Under the pieces are notes generated by a model that did no database searches, was not told the origin of the DNA, and was given only the letters and a program-made list of their open reading frames with translations. The translations under genes and the position numbers were made by a program. A DNA stretch of 34,641 bases, taken from positions 1-34,641 of the forward strand of contig NZ_JAFCJM010000073.1 of assembly GCF_018130955.1 (NCBI RefSeq), written 5' to 3'. The DNA is from Bradyrhizobium liaoningense. Its GTDB lineage: Bacteria; Pseudomonadota; Alphaproteobacteria; Rhizobiales; Xanthobacteraceae. Within the stretch, counting starts at the first letter, position 1; the number at the start of each line of letters is the position of its first letter. Below are positions 15,771 through 23,191 of this stretch, piece after piece.

Positions 15771-16631
15771 GTGAAACTCATGTCCTTCTATACTCGCGAT
15801 GGTCGAGCAAGCTACGGCGTGATGCGTCATGATGGCGTGGTGGATCTCGGCGGACGACTTGCCGCCCAGGGAGCCCCGACACTGCGGGCGCTGCTTGCAA
15901 AGGGTAAGCTCTATGTAGCGCGGAAGATTGCCGAGGAGAACAGGAGCGACCTGAAGGCCGAAGACGTCGTGTTCGCCCCGGTAATCCCGGATCCGGAAAA
16001 GATCATCTGCGTCGGGTTAAACTATCACGATCACGTCGCGGAGACCGGACGAACCGCCACGGAATTCCCCGTGCTGTTCGCCCGTTATCCGGCAAGCCAG
16101 ACTGGGCATCTGCAGCCCTTGGTCAGACCCAAGGTCAGCAATTCGTTCGACTTCGAAGGCGAACTCGCCGTGATCATAGGTTCGGCTGGACGACATATCA
16201 CCGAGCAGCGAGCGCTGGAGCATGTCGCGGGATACTCCTGTTACAACGAAGGGAGCATCCGCGACTGGCAGCGTCACACGAGTCAGTTCTTTGCGGGGAA
16301 GACATTCGATCAAAGCGGCAGCTTCGGTCCGTGGATGGTAACCACCGACGAAATTCCCGACCCCTCAAGGCTTACGCTCGAAACGAGGTTAAACGGGCAA
16401 GTGGTGCAGCATACGACGACCGATCTTATGATCACGGGCATACCACGCCTGATCGAGTACATTTCGACGATCTTGCCACTGGCTCCTGGAGACGTCATCG
16501 TCACTGGAACTCCTGGTGGCGTCGGTGCCAAGCGGACACCCCCACTATGGATGAAGCCGGGCGACGTTGTCGAGGTGGAAGTCAGTAGTGTAGGCGTGCT
16601 CAGAAACGGGGTAGTCGCTGAAGCAGCGTAG
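15771..16631 (+). CDS. Fumarylacetoacetate hydrolase-family protein
   Basis: A 286-residue FAH-superfamily enzyme; members hydrolyse or decarboxylate 2-oxo acids formed from ring cleavage. The GTG start at 15771 (MKLMSFYTRDGR) has AGAGGGG upstream and fits the family's beginning; the longer frame has no support. Blocks: EKIICVGLNYHDHVAE, metal site FDFEGELAVIIG (Glu129, Glu131), GKTFDQSG with the catalytic-region Lys, and DVIVTGTPGGVG. At the third metal position most family members have Asp in an NDVSARD block; here it is Glu160 in YNEGSIRDWQ, a conservative change I believe occurs in one FAH subfamily. It likely processes the product of the dioxygenase. Confidence 0.88.
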   Translation: MKLMSFYTRDGRASYGVMRHDGVVDLGGRLAAQGAPTLRALLAKGKLYVARKIAEENRSDLKAEDVVFAPVIPDPEKIICVGLNYHDHVAETGRTATEFPVLFARYPASQTGHLQPLVRPKVSNSFDFEGELAVIIGSAGRHITEQRALEHVAGYSCYNEGSIRDWQRHTSQFFAGKTFDQSGSFGPWMVTTDEIPDPSRLTLETRLNGQVVQHTTTDLMITGIPRLIEYISTILPLAPGDVIVTGTPGGVGAKRTPPLWMKPGDVVEVEVSSVGVLRNGVVAEAA

Positions 16632-16638
16632 AGGTTGG

Positions 16639-17727
16639 ATGACGGGACCAACCTCGCTCGATCGCAACTGTGCGAGTTCTTCATTGAGACCCAGGGCTGA
16701 CGTGAATTTTGATCCCATGGTTGAAGAAGGCATTATCCCCAAACATCAAAGAGCGGTTGTCATTACAGCCGCCGGCGGGCCGGACGTATTGCATCTGGTC
16801 CCGGATTGGCCAATTCCGACGCTTGGTGCCAACGACGTGCTGATCAAGGTCGTTGCTGCAGGTGTCAATCGGCATGATGTCCATCAGCGGGCCGCCGGCC
16901 CGACGCGCGAACCAAATCCAGTTCCCGGTCTGGAGGCATCGGGATGCATCGTGGCCTGCGGCAAAAACGTTCCGCAAAACCGCATCGGCGAAGCCGTAGT
17001 GGCCCTCACCGATGGTGGGGCATACGCCGAATTCGTATCGACCGATCAGGAACTGGCGCTCTCGGTGCCGGCCGGATACGACCATATTGCCGGTGCCGCT
17101 TTGCCGGAGGCGCTATTCACGACCTGGTTCAATTTTTTCGAATTGATGCGGATTAAGCGCGGTGAAACGGCGCTCATCCATGGTGGCGCCAGCGGCGTCG
17201 GAACTATCGCTATTCAGGTTCTGCGAGCACTTGGGCACGACGTCTTCGCGACGGCCGGGACGGCGGAAAAGCGAGAGGTCGCACGCTCATTGGGATGTCG
17301 CGCCGTATTCGACTATGCAGCGCCTAACCTGTCCACCCAGATATTGGCCGCAACGGACGGGCGCGGCGTGGATACTGTGCTCGACACTTCGGCAGGCGCT
17401 CACCTCGCCGACGATCTCGAAGCTCTCGCACCAGGAGGACGAATTTCGCACTTATCGGCCGGCGGCGGGAAGAGCTTGGCATTGCCGCTGCGTGCACTCA
17501 TGTCGCGGCGGGCCTCCATTGCGGGCGGCTTTCTTCGATCTACCCCACTGGAGCTCAAGCGTCGCTTAGCCTCTGGTCTGAGGGAGCAACTCTGGTCTCG
17601 GCTCAGTAGAGATATCCGCCCTGTGATCGACAGTACCTACGATATGGACAGCGCTTCCGCGGCGCATGCTCATATGGAGACGTCCCGCCACATAGGAAAA
17701 ATTGTTCTGAAAGTTTCCTCTCCTTGA
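16639..17727 (+). CDS. Zinc-free NAD(P)H:quinone oxidoreductase (MDR family)
   Basis: A medium-chain dehydrogenase/reductase of the quinone oxidoreductase (PIG3-like) branch, which reduces quinones or enones with NADPH. The coding frame gives up to 362 residues; the family usually begins near QRAVVITAAGG, so real starts could be GTG 16702 (AGGG five bases upstream) or ATG 16717. The catalytic domain has GVNRHDVHQRAAGP and the nucleotide-binding fold has HGGASGVGT with AxxGxxG spacing. The structural and catalytic zinc cysteines are absent. It is last in the operon, 7 bases after the hydrolase, and may remove quinone by-products of the hydroxylase. Confidence 0.87.
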   Translation: MTGPTSLDRNCASSSLRPRADVNFDPMVEEGIIPKHQRAVVITAAGGPDVLHLVPDWPIPTLGANDVLIKVVAAGVNRHDVHQRAAGPTREPNPVPGLEASGCIVACGKNVPQNRIGEAVVALTDGGAYAEFVSTDQELALSVPAGYDHIAGAALPEALFTTWFNFFELMRIKRGETALIHGGASGVGTIAIQVLRALGHDVFATAGTAEKREVARSLGCRAVFDYAAPNLSTQILAATDGRGVDTVLDTSAGAHLADDLEALAPGGRISHLSAGGGKSLALPLRALMSRRASIAGGFLRSTPLELKRRLASGLREQLWSRLSRDIRPVIDSTYDMDSASAAHAHMETSRHIGKIVLKVSSP

Positions 17728-17829
17728 TTGACGTCGATGGCGTCCCAAGGCGTCCAGTGGGTATGCGCAGAACGCGACCAGCGCGAAGAAGGGCCGCGCG
17801 CCGGCGACTTCGAAGTCGCCGAGGGTCAA

Positions 17830-17925
17830 CACACGCGCTTGCTCGATGGCGAGTTCGCCGGGTTTCGTACCATTCAGTAGCTTGGCGGCATACGCGCTGG
17901 CGCGGCGAAAGCCGTCGAGGGGTCG
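17830..17925 (-). pseudogene. Remnant of an ABC substrate-binding protein
   Basis: The minus strand reads RRASAYAAKLLNGTKPGELA followed by IEQ, the C-terminal block of the ABC_sub_bind family of periplasmic proteins common in rhizobia (the usual wording is close to AAYVDKILKGAKPADLPVEQ). Nothing before or after continues the homology. Only about 30 residues remain, so it is a scar. The flanking DNA from 17926 to 18240 shows no gene I can support. Confidence 0.5.
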
Positions 17926-18241
17926 GTTGAATAGGACACTAAGAGGCCGGACCGCAGGAGATGGGTAGTCCTATTTCGACGGCGAGATTGCTTCTTCGAG
18001 TGGGTCGAACGCCAAATTGTCGTCGTGTGGTCGGTCATCGATACGGCGGCGACGTTCGGCTCGTCGAAGGACAGCAGCAGTGCTGCTAAGCGTTCCGATC
18101 GCAATGTGGAATCGCCAAGCTGCTACGAGGGAGAAATCGCTATACGGCTCAGTCTGAGTCCGCTTCGGGTCAAAAGCGCCGCTTTGGCATACGGGCGGTC
18201 ACTTCCGGTCTACTCGAGAACCGGACGTCTTCGGTGAAGCA
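17926..18241. other. Stretch without a recognisable gene
   Basis: No frame has a family I know, a good ribosome site or codon pattern. The part from about 18150 to 18230 (GCTTCGGGTCAAAAGCG, CACTTCCGGTCTAC) resembles a non-coding sequence often found scattered between genes in Bradyrhizobium-type genomes; this is recollection and untested. Confidence 0.4.
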
Positions 18242-18405
18242 CGCTGAGGCTAGCCGCTACGACGGTCCTGCCGCGGCCGGGCGCGAGCTCCTCGAGCTGG
18301 CCGCCGGGGTCGAGCCGGTCCAGGATGTAGGAGACGCGGCGGATCATTGAGGAGTACGCCGCCGACCTCGAGAGCTGCTTCGGAAGCTACGCCGCAAGAT
18401 GAACT
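18242..18405 (+). pseudogene. Scrambled remnants of tiny rhizobial-type genes
   Basis: Plus-strand frames give KHAEASRYDGPAAAGRELLE then LAAGVEPVQD, which parallels KYAKERPYADAEVAARKLVE and AAGIEPVQDGRIHIEKIN of the broken gene at 28929. After a frame change come RRIIEEYAADL and, after another, ELLRKLRRKMN with a TAA stop. No start codon joins them and at least two frameshifts are needed. This is a decayed copy of the 28929 family joined to the tail of another small gene. Confidence 0.5.
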
Positions 18406-18533
18406 AAGGTCGTCTTCGGCTGATCTGCATTTCGCGCAGCCTAGACCGTCCGGGAACCGGAACGTCGGCTTCTGCATATTGGATTCGTGAAATTCAAGCC
18501 CAACGGTTAGGACCCGTCAGACGAGGTTGTGTC

Positions 18534-18734
18534 ATGCAGCGACGACGCCGTTTCACGCAAACCGTGTCCCTGGAAGAACGCCTTGCCGAAGAAGCAAAAC
18601 GCCTCCGAGAAGCAGCCAGATCCCTCCCTCCCGGTCCGCTACGGGAGGACACCCTCCGCAAAGCCCGCCAGGCCGAGATCGGCTCGCACATGAGCCAGTG
18701 GCTGAGATCGCCCGGCCTACAGCCGCCGGACTGA
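18534..18734 (+). CDS. Small basic helical protein, 66 residues
   Basis: Begins MQRRRRFTQTVSLEERLAEE and continues with a charged helix (AKRLREAARSLPPG, DTLRKARQAEIGSHMSQWL), ending SPGLQPPD. The composition and the MSEWLRSPGLQPP-type ending match a tiny conserved protein family I remember from Bradyrhizobium; no function is known. GAGG lies about eight bases before the ATG. No signal peptide or membrane segment. It immediately precedes a LigD fragment. Confidence 0.75.
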   Translation: MQRRRRFTQTVSLEERLAEEAKRLREAARSLPPGPLREDTLRKARQAEIGSHMSQWLRSPGLQPPD

Positions 18735-18767
18735 GACGGCCATGGCAATGCCCTGGGATTGGTAGTG

Positions 18768-19115
18768 AGCGGCCGCGGCAACGCGTGGGTCAAGAAGACC
18801 TGCGCGCAGCGGGAGACGCTCACCATCGCCGGTTTCGCGCTCGAGGAAGGCAAGTGGGACGGCATCTACCTTGGCCGGCGCAAGGGCGGCGACCTCGTCT
18901 ATGCCGGCAAGGACGGCTTCGACAAATCCTCCGCCGCCGACCTGCAGAAACGGCTGAAGCCGCTGATCCGGAAGACGCAGCCTTACGCCAAGCGCATCGC
19001 GCACAAGGGCATCTGGGTCGAGCCGAAGCTGCTCGCGGAGATCGAGTACCGGGCCAAATCGGCCGAAGGAAAGGTCCGGCACCCGCTCTTCAAAGGACTG
19101 CGAGAGGACCTTTAA
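18768..19115 (+). pseudogene. ligD: LigD C-terminal fragment (ATP-dependent DNA ligase)
   Basis: About 115 residues match the C-terminal OB-fold of the ligase domain of LigD, the bacterial non-homologous end-joining ligase. Blocks are GRGNAWVKKTCAQRETLTIA, GFALEEGKWDGIYLGRRKGG, AADLQKRLKPLIRKTQPYA and GIWVEPKLLAEIEYRAKSA, with the normal ending HPLFKGLREDL. The nucleotidyl-transfer domain with the KYDG lysine motif is missing upstream; sequence before GRGN is unrelated. A small in-frame loss (GKDGFDK where relatives have a few more residues) is also visible. It cannot act as a ligase. A different piece of a ligD gene lies at 32340-32600. Confidence 0.88.
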
Positions 19116-19123
19116 GAAGCCAG

Positions 19124-19330
19124 TTACGCAGCCTTTACGTGCCCTAAGTCATATGTAGCGGACTGATCGGGGAATCCGCCGTGCAAGTCGTCCAGTAGCC
19201 GCTGCTCGCGCTCGATCCGTCTTCGGTAGAGCTGGCGCTCGGCCTCGGTTTTGGCGCTCGCCAGCAGGAGGCGATAGTGTCCGATCACCTTTTCGCTGCC
19301 GCGGATGAGGAGGTCGCGAAGGTCGCTCAT
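19124..19330 (-). CDS. Small helical protein, 68 residues (paralogue B)
   Basis: Starts MSDLRDLLIRGSEKVIGHYR and runs as a charged helix (LLLASAKTEAERQLYRRRIE, REQRLLDDLHGG). Its pattern H-YR-LL ... ERQ-xx-RRIE-E---LL--L is the same as in the upstream gene at 19327, so the two look like tandem duplicates. Their coding regions overlap by four bases (ATGA). No known domain or function. The frame ends DLGHVKAA, 9 bases from the LigD fragment that converges on it. Confidence 0.7.
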   Translation of the reverse strand: MSDLRDLLIRGSEKVIGHYRLLLASAKTEAERQLYRRRIEREQRLLDDLHGGFPDQSATYDLGHVKAA

Positions 19331-19560
19331 AGCCCGCCCCTCGCTTCTACGGAGCCAACCGGGCCGTTCGGCACCGTAAACGCGACAGGGAAGGTTTTCG
19401 TGGCAAGGGATTCGAGCGAAGCCTTCTCCTCGGCGAGGCGACGTTCGATAAATTGACGTTCAAGCTCCGATAGCTTCGTGCGAAGCAGTCGCCGGTAGCG
19501 GTGGATGTTGTTGCGGTGCGCGCGGATGCGGGCCAGATCTTCATCGAGCATCGTCGTCAC
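19327..19560 (-). CDS. Small helical protein, 77 residues (paralogue A)
   Basis: Begins MTTMLDEDLARIRAHRNNIH, then RYRRLLRTKLSELERQFIER and RLAEEKASLESL, predicted as one or two long helices, with a less ordered tail. It resembles tiny conserved rhizobial proteins of unknown role. It is first of a two-gene unit with the overlapping paralogue at 19124. On the minus strand it is divergent from the heat-shock genes; the ~350-base gap between them holds the ROSE region and its promoter. Confidence 0.75.
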   Translation of the reverse strand: MTTMLDEDLARIRAHRNNIHRYRRLLRTKLSELERQFIERRLAEEKASLESLATKTFPVAFTVPNGPVGSVEARGGL

Positions 19561-19746
19561 TCCTGACGGTCGTCACGGTCCTTTTGGTGTTGAGCAAACT
19601 GGGAAAGAGAATTCCCGGCGCAAAAAAATATTCGGACGCGAGTGGCTGTCAAGTCACCTCTCGCCGCATCTCCGAGTCCTTGGTAGTGCGCTGCAGCAGG
19701 TGGCGAGCGGGGCCGGGATCGCCGCAAAAATTTTTGTGGCAGACCT

Positions 19747-19774
19747 CTTGAAACGGCTTCTCGTTTTTCTAGAT
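19747..19774 (+). promoter_or_regulatory. Candidate heat-shock promoter
   Basis: CTTGAAA at 19747-19753 resembles the sigma-32 (RpoH) -35 element; CTAGAT at 19769-19774 follows at 16-base spacing. It lies 46 bases upstream of the ROSE-type leader. The -10 match to RpoH is weak, so it could be a housekeeping promoter. Confidence 0.35.
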
Positions 19775-19819
19775 CATTTTTCGCCGCGAGAGCGGTGTGC
19801 CGGGCGCCTTCACGGGTCC

Positions 19820-19906
19820 GGCGCGGGCGCCGGGCCGGGTATCAGACCCGCTCTGACTCCTGCCTTGCGCTCCTTGTATCCATCTTGCTCTTTGGAGGAC
19901 TTGGTT
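19820..19906 (+). promoter_or_regulatory. ROSE-type RNA thermometer
   Basis: The leader of the first Hsp20 gene ends in the ROSE signature: TTGCT (19885-19889) close before the Shine-Dalgarno GGAGGA (19894-19899), spaced CTTTG, with the ATG 7 bases later. In ROSE elements the UUGCU strand pairs with the ribosome site at normal temperature and melts in heat. An upstream hairpin CGGGT-ATCAG-ACCCG (19836-19850) fits the helper stems. ROSE elements are known to control small heat-shock genes in Bradyrhizobium and other alphaproteobacteria. Confidence 0.85.
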
Positions 19907-20365
19907 ATGAGGACCACGTTGGACTTCGCGCCCCTGTGGCGCTCCACCATCGGCTTCGACCACCTGGCCGACCTCGTCGACAGCACGTTGCGCCAGGCAA
20001 GCGAAGACCACTATCCCCCGTACAACATCGAACGTACCAGCGAGGACCACTACCGGATCTCGCTTGCCGTCGCCGGCTTCGGAGCCGACGACATCGCCGT
20101 GACGGCCGAGCAGAACGCGCTCATCATCGACGGCAGGAAGCCCGATAAGGCGGCCGGCGAGTACCTGTACCAGGGCATAGCTGCGCGTCCGTTCCGGCGC
20201 GTGTTCAACCTGGCCGACTATGTCCAGGTGAAGGACGCTTGCTTCCGCGACGGCCTGCTCATCATCGATCTCGTCCGCGAGGTGCCAGAAGCCATGAAGC
20301 CGCGCCGGATCCAGATCGGAAGCGGCGCCTCTCCGTCGCAGATCGAGCAGAAGAAGGCAGCCTGA
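19907..20365 (+). CDS. Small heat-shock protein Hsp20 (HspA class)
   Basis: A 152-residue ATP-independent chaperone. The start MRTTLDFAPLWRSTIGFDHL follows the ROSE ribosome site. The alpha-crystallin domain spans about 38-130: YPPYNIERTSEDHYRISLAV, AGFGADDIAVTAEQNALII and YLYQGIAARPFRRVFNLADY. The short C-terminal tail has RRIQIGSG with an I-x-I type anchor. It matches the HspA/IbpA class that rhizobia put under ROSE control. The second Hsp20, of a different class, starts 84 bases downstream, so they may form mixed expression under heat. Confidence 0.93.
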   Translation: MRTTLDFAPLWRSTIGFDHLADLVDSTLRQASEDHYPPYNIERTSEDHYRISLAVAGFGADDIAVTAEQNALIIDGRKPDKAAGEYLYQGIAARPFRRVFNLADYVQVKDACFRDGLLIIDLVREVPEAMKPRRIQIGSGASPSQIEQKKAA

Positions 20366-20448
20366 CGCTGGATCGAGGTTCGGCGGCGGAACGCGGCGCG
20401 CGCAAGCGTGGCCGCGCTCCCTGGCCCATGCAATGAAGGAGAAAAATC

Positions 20449-20940
20449 ATGGCAGTTCGTGATCTCATTCCCTGGTCCAGAAACCAGGAGCTCGCGACGG
20501 GGCGCGGCACCCACGATCCCTTCATGACGCTTCATCGCGAAATGAACCGGCTGTTCGACGATGTCTTCCGCGGCTTCGGCGGCACAAGCCTGTCACCGCT
20601 CATGGAAGGGCAATTCGGCTGGCCCAGGATCGAGCTCAGCGAGACCGACAAGGCGCTGACGATCTCGGCCGAGCTTCCAGGCATGACGGAGAACGACGTC
20701 CAGATCGAAATCGCGAACGGGGTGCTGACCATTCGCGGCGAGAAGAAGAGCGAGCGCAAGGACGAAGGCAGATACTTCACCGAGCGCCACTACGGCTCGT
20801 TCCAGCGGCAGATCGCGCTCCAGGACGTCGAGGAGGACAAAGCAGAGGCCTCGTTCAAGAACGGCATCCTGACCATCTCGCTACCGAAGGCCGAGAACCC
20901 GCGAGCGGGCGTCAAGCGCATCGCGATCAACACGCAGTAA
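20449..20940 (+). CDS. Small heat-shock protein Hsp20 (HspC class)
   Basis: A 163-residue Hsp20 of the class-C type. It starts MAVRDLIPWSRNQELATGRG with AAGGAGA upstream. A Phe-rich N-terminal arm (REMNRLFDDVFRGFGG) leads into the alpha-crystallin domain (about 55-150): WPRIELSETDKALTISAELP, GMTENDVQIEIANGVLTIRG and YGSFQRQIALQDVEEDKAEA, ending in RIAIN as the I-x-I motif. It shares little sequence with the upstream Hsp20. A GC hairpin GGGCGGCG-GTC-CGCCGCCC-like follows the stop near 20952-20972 without a T-run. No ROSE signature precedes it, so any heat control would come from the shared transcript. Confidence 0.93.
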   Translation: MAVRDLIPWSRNQELATGRGTHDPFMTLHREMNRLFDDVFRGFGGTSLSPLMEGQFGWPRIELSETDKALTISAELPGMTENDVQIEIANGVLTIRGEKKSERKDEGRYFTERHYGSFQRQIALQDVEEDKAEASFKNGILTISLPKAENPRAGVKRIAINTQ

Positions 20941-21023
20941 ATGACCATCACGGGCGGCGGTCGCCGCCGCCCAAACTCACCGAAAACCTGCCCCGAGGAA
21001 AGGAGCATAAAGGGAGGCAACCG

Positions 21024-21353
21024 ATGAGCAACGCCAACACGAACACCAGCAATATCAATCCATTTTTCCATCCGGCCGCGCACTATGCGTCTCCGGAGGA
21101 TGTCCTGAATGACAACGAGCTCTCCGAGCCGGAGAAACGGATCATCCTGTCGTCCTGGGCGTCCGACATGTTCGCCGTCGAATCCTGTCCCGCGCTACGC
21201 GAGATTCCCGGCACGGTCCACACGATCCGGCTCGCGGACATCCTCGCGGCGCTGCGCCGGCTGGATGGCGACGATGACGATCCGCCACGGCCCGGCGGCG
21301 TACCGATGCGGCTGCGGCGGCCTTGGGCCGCCGCGCCGGCGAGGCGTCCATGA
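21024..21353 (+). CDS. Conserved small protein near Hsp20 genes, 109 residues
   Basis: Begins MSNANTNTSNINPFFHPAAH with GGGAGG upstream. The middle, SPEDVLNDNELSEPEKRIIL, SSWASDMFAVESCPALREIP and HTIRLADILAALRRLDGDDD, matches a small rhizobial family I recall from stress loci. The conserved SWASD and CPALRE blocks suggest a real, selected protein, but no activity is known. The C-terminal 20 residues are Pro/Arg-rich and less conserved. Same strand as the heat-shock genes, 83 bases after the second, so possibly co-transcribed. Confidence 0.75.
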   Translation: MSNANTNTSNINPFFHPAAHYASPEDVLNDNELSEPEKRIILSSWASDMFAVESCPALREIPGTVHTIRLADILAALRRLDGDDDDPPRPGGVPMRLRRPWAAAPARRP

Positions 21354-21427
21354 TGCTTACTTGACGGCAACGTGCTAGGTTTCGTGCGAGCGCCTTTTTG
21401 AAAGCTGCTCAGTGGGTGAGTTCGGTC

Positions 21428-22459
21428 ATGCGGCGAGTCAATACGGCAAAGCTGACCCTATCTATCGATTCAGTGTTGGCGCGTCTGCGCGGGTACATCC
21501 CTCCCGGGTCCCTGCAATCCTACGCATTTGCTCTCGTCTGCGCTCTCGGCGCCAGCCTGTTCGAAATTTGGCTCAAATGGTTCGACCAGGATGCCTCGTC
21601 ACTCATCGCATATTACCCGGCCGTGGCATTCACCGCTCTTCTAGGCGGTATCGGCCCAGCGGCTCTGGTTGCAGTCATCGGCGGCATGACCGCTTGGTGG
21701 GCCTTCATGCCGCCTGCATTCAGCTTTTCCCTGGAACGCTACGGAGATAAAGTCACCCTTGTCACTTTTGTCTTCGTGTCGATGCTTCTGGCGTTGGCGG
21801 CCGACCATTTCCGTCGCGTAGCGAGGCGCCTCGAGGACGAGGAGCAGCTCCGTCAATTGGCTGTTCAGGAATTGGCCCATAGGCTCAAGAACAAGATCGC
21901 AACTATACAGGCGATCATCAGCGTGCAATTGCGCGATCAGCCACAGGTCCGCGACGAGATCCTGAGCCGCCTCGCCGCCCTGACGGCGACGGATCACCTC
22001 GTCGAGGAAGCGAACGGACGTGGCGCGTTTGTTCATGACATCGCGAAAACCGAGCTGGGGCCGTACGTCGCTTCGCGCGTCCTGATCCAGGGCCCCTACG
22101 TACTGCTCCCACCCAAATACGCCTTGACGATCGCACTGCTCGTTCATGAGCTTGCAACGAACTCGGCAAAATACGGCTCGCTGTCCGTACCCAAGGGTAT
22201 CGTACTGCTCAACTCGAGAATGACGGACTCACTTCTGGAAATCGATTGGCAAGAGAAGGATGGGCCGACAGTAAGCGCTCCCAAAAGACAAGGCTTCGGG
22301 CTACGACTGTTGTCGCGAGCACTCGCTCAGTTCGGTGGCGGCACCGATATCCTGTTCGAGCCATCAGGAGTGATCTGCAAGATGAAGCTCAATTTGCCCG
22401 TTGGCGCTACGTCACCGGTCGACGAGGATGGAAGGCCGCTCGCTGCGACTGCAACGTAG
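21428..22459 (+). CDS. Membrane-bound HWE-family sensor histidine kinase
   Basis: About 343 residues from ATG 21428; an in-frame TTG at 21398 would add ten. The N-terminal part is a DUF4118-like module with hydrophobic segments (YAFALVCALGASLFEIWL, AVAFTALLGGIGPAALVAVI, VTFVFVSMLLALAA). The kinase core has the H-box ELAHRLKNKIATIQAI with the phospho-acceptor His151, the N-box VHELATNSAKYGSLS, a W-x-E element (IDWQEKDGP) and GFGLRLL. His in the N-box plus W-x-E defines the HWE family, which in Bradyrhizobium-like bacteria often feeds the PhyR-EcfG general stress pathway. No sensor PAS domain or linked response regulator is present. Confidence 0.88.
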   Translation: MRRVNTAKLTLSIDSVLARLRGYIPPGSLQSYAFALVCALGASLFEIWLKWFDQDASSLIAYYPAVAFTALLGGIGPAALVAVIGGMTAWWAFMPPAFSFSLERYGDKVTLVTFVFVSMLLALAADHFRRVARRLEDEEQLRQLAVQELAHRLKNKIATIQAIISVQLRDQPQVRDEILSRLAALTATDHLVEEANGRGAFVHDIAKTELGPYVASRVLIQGPYVLLPPKYALTIALLVHELATNSAKYGSLSVPKGIVLLNSRMTDSLLEIDWQEKDGPTVSAPKRQGFGLRLLSRALAQFGGGTDILFEPSGVICKMKLNLPVGATSPVDEDGRPLAATAT

Positions 22460-22462
22460 TCG

Positions 22463-23107
22463 TCACGTTGGAATAACTTCGATTAGAAGCGAGATGCCGG
22501 AAGCGACAATTTGCCTCGAAGGAGGCGAAAAGCTGGTTTCATTGCTGCCAGCATTATGAATGATTATTCGCGTGCCTTTTCGCAATGCGGCCTCGAGCTT
22601 TTCCTTCTGCTTGTGCCAACGCTCCTTTTCGTGCTGAGCCGCTTTTTCGACGGCGGCACGTTCGGCTTCGACGGCCTTCATGTTGGCTTCGTGCTCGCGC
22701 TCGGCCGCATCCAGTACCGCTTGCGCTTCCGCCATCGCCTTCTCGCGCCGCTCGCGAGCGCTTTCACGCGCAGCCTCTTGTCGCCTGCGCTCGGCTTCGC
22801 GGCGCTGCTGCTCCTTCTCGAAATCCGCGGCGGCTTTTCGGGCTGCCCGTTCGCTGATCTTGCATGCAGCTCCCTTGCTCGGCTTCGCCCGACGCTTTTC
22901 CCGACGAACTTCGTTCTCGCCGGATCCCAGGTCGGACGGGAGACCCGAGTGCTCGGCGAAGCGTCTATTCGATCCGGCGGGGCGCTTCAGCACCACGCCA
23001 GGCTTGGACAACGTCGCGGCGACCATGTCGGGGTCGTCCGTCTCCTTGGCGACACCCTGATGAAAAAGATTGCTTCCGGCGCCCCAAGCCTCGAGCGCCG
23101 CCTTCAT
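22463..23107 (-). CDS. Coiled-coil, Ala/Glu/Arg-rich protein (TolA-like look)
   Basis: From ATG 23107 the frame gives 214 residues: MKAALEAWGAGSNLFHQGVA, then a highly charged coiled coil (FEKEQQRREAERRRQEAARE and similar to about 170). The look is TolA-like but there is no membrane anchor. In front of the ATG the same frame continues upstream as LKTFQTSLGFYDLAIAAPS, which I recall as the usual N-terminus of this rhizobial family, and then meets an in-frame TAG at about 23165. An ATG at 23175 lies in a shifted frame. So the natural start seems lost by a small indel, and the protein may be N-terminally shortened. It converges on the histidine kinase with a 3-base gap. Confidence 0.6.
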   Translation of the reverse strand: MKAALEAWGAGSNLFHQGVAKETDDPDMVAATLSKPGVVLKRPAGSNRRFAEHSGLPSDLGSGENEVRREKRRAKPSKGAACKISERAARKAAADFEKEQQRREAERRRQEAARESARERREKAMAEAQAVLDAAEREHEANMKAVEAERAAVEKAAQHEKERWHKQKEKLEAALRKGTRIIIHNAGSNETSFSPPSRQIVASGISLLIEVIPT

Positions 23108-23191
23108 GGAAGGCGCTGCGATCGCGAGATCGTAGAAGCCCAGCGAGGTCTGAAATGTCTTGAGCTACCTGCCATGACGCTTCATCAGGCC

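Noticed and set aside
20950..20975. Terminator after the second Hsp20 gene
   Set aside because: There is a GC-rich hairpin but no T-run, and the next gene on the same strand is close, so termination is not supported.
22463..23107. TolA
   Set aside because: The coiled coil resembles TolA in composition only; the N-terminal membrane anchor and C-terminal TolA domain are absent.
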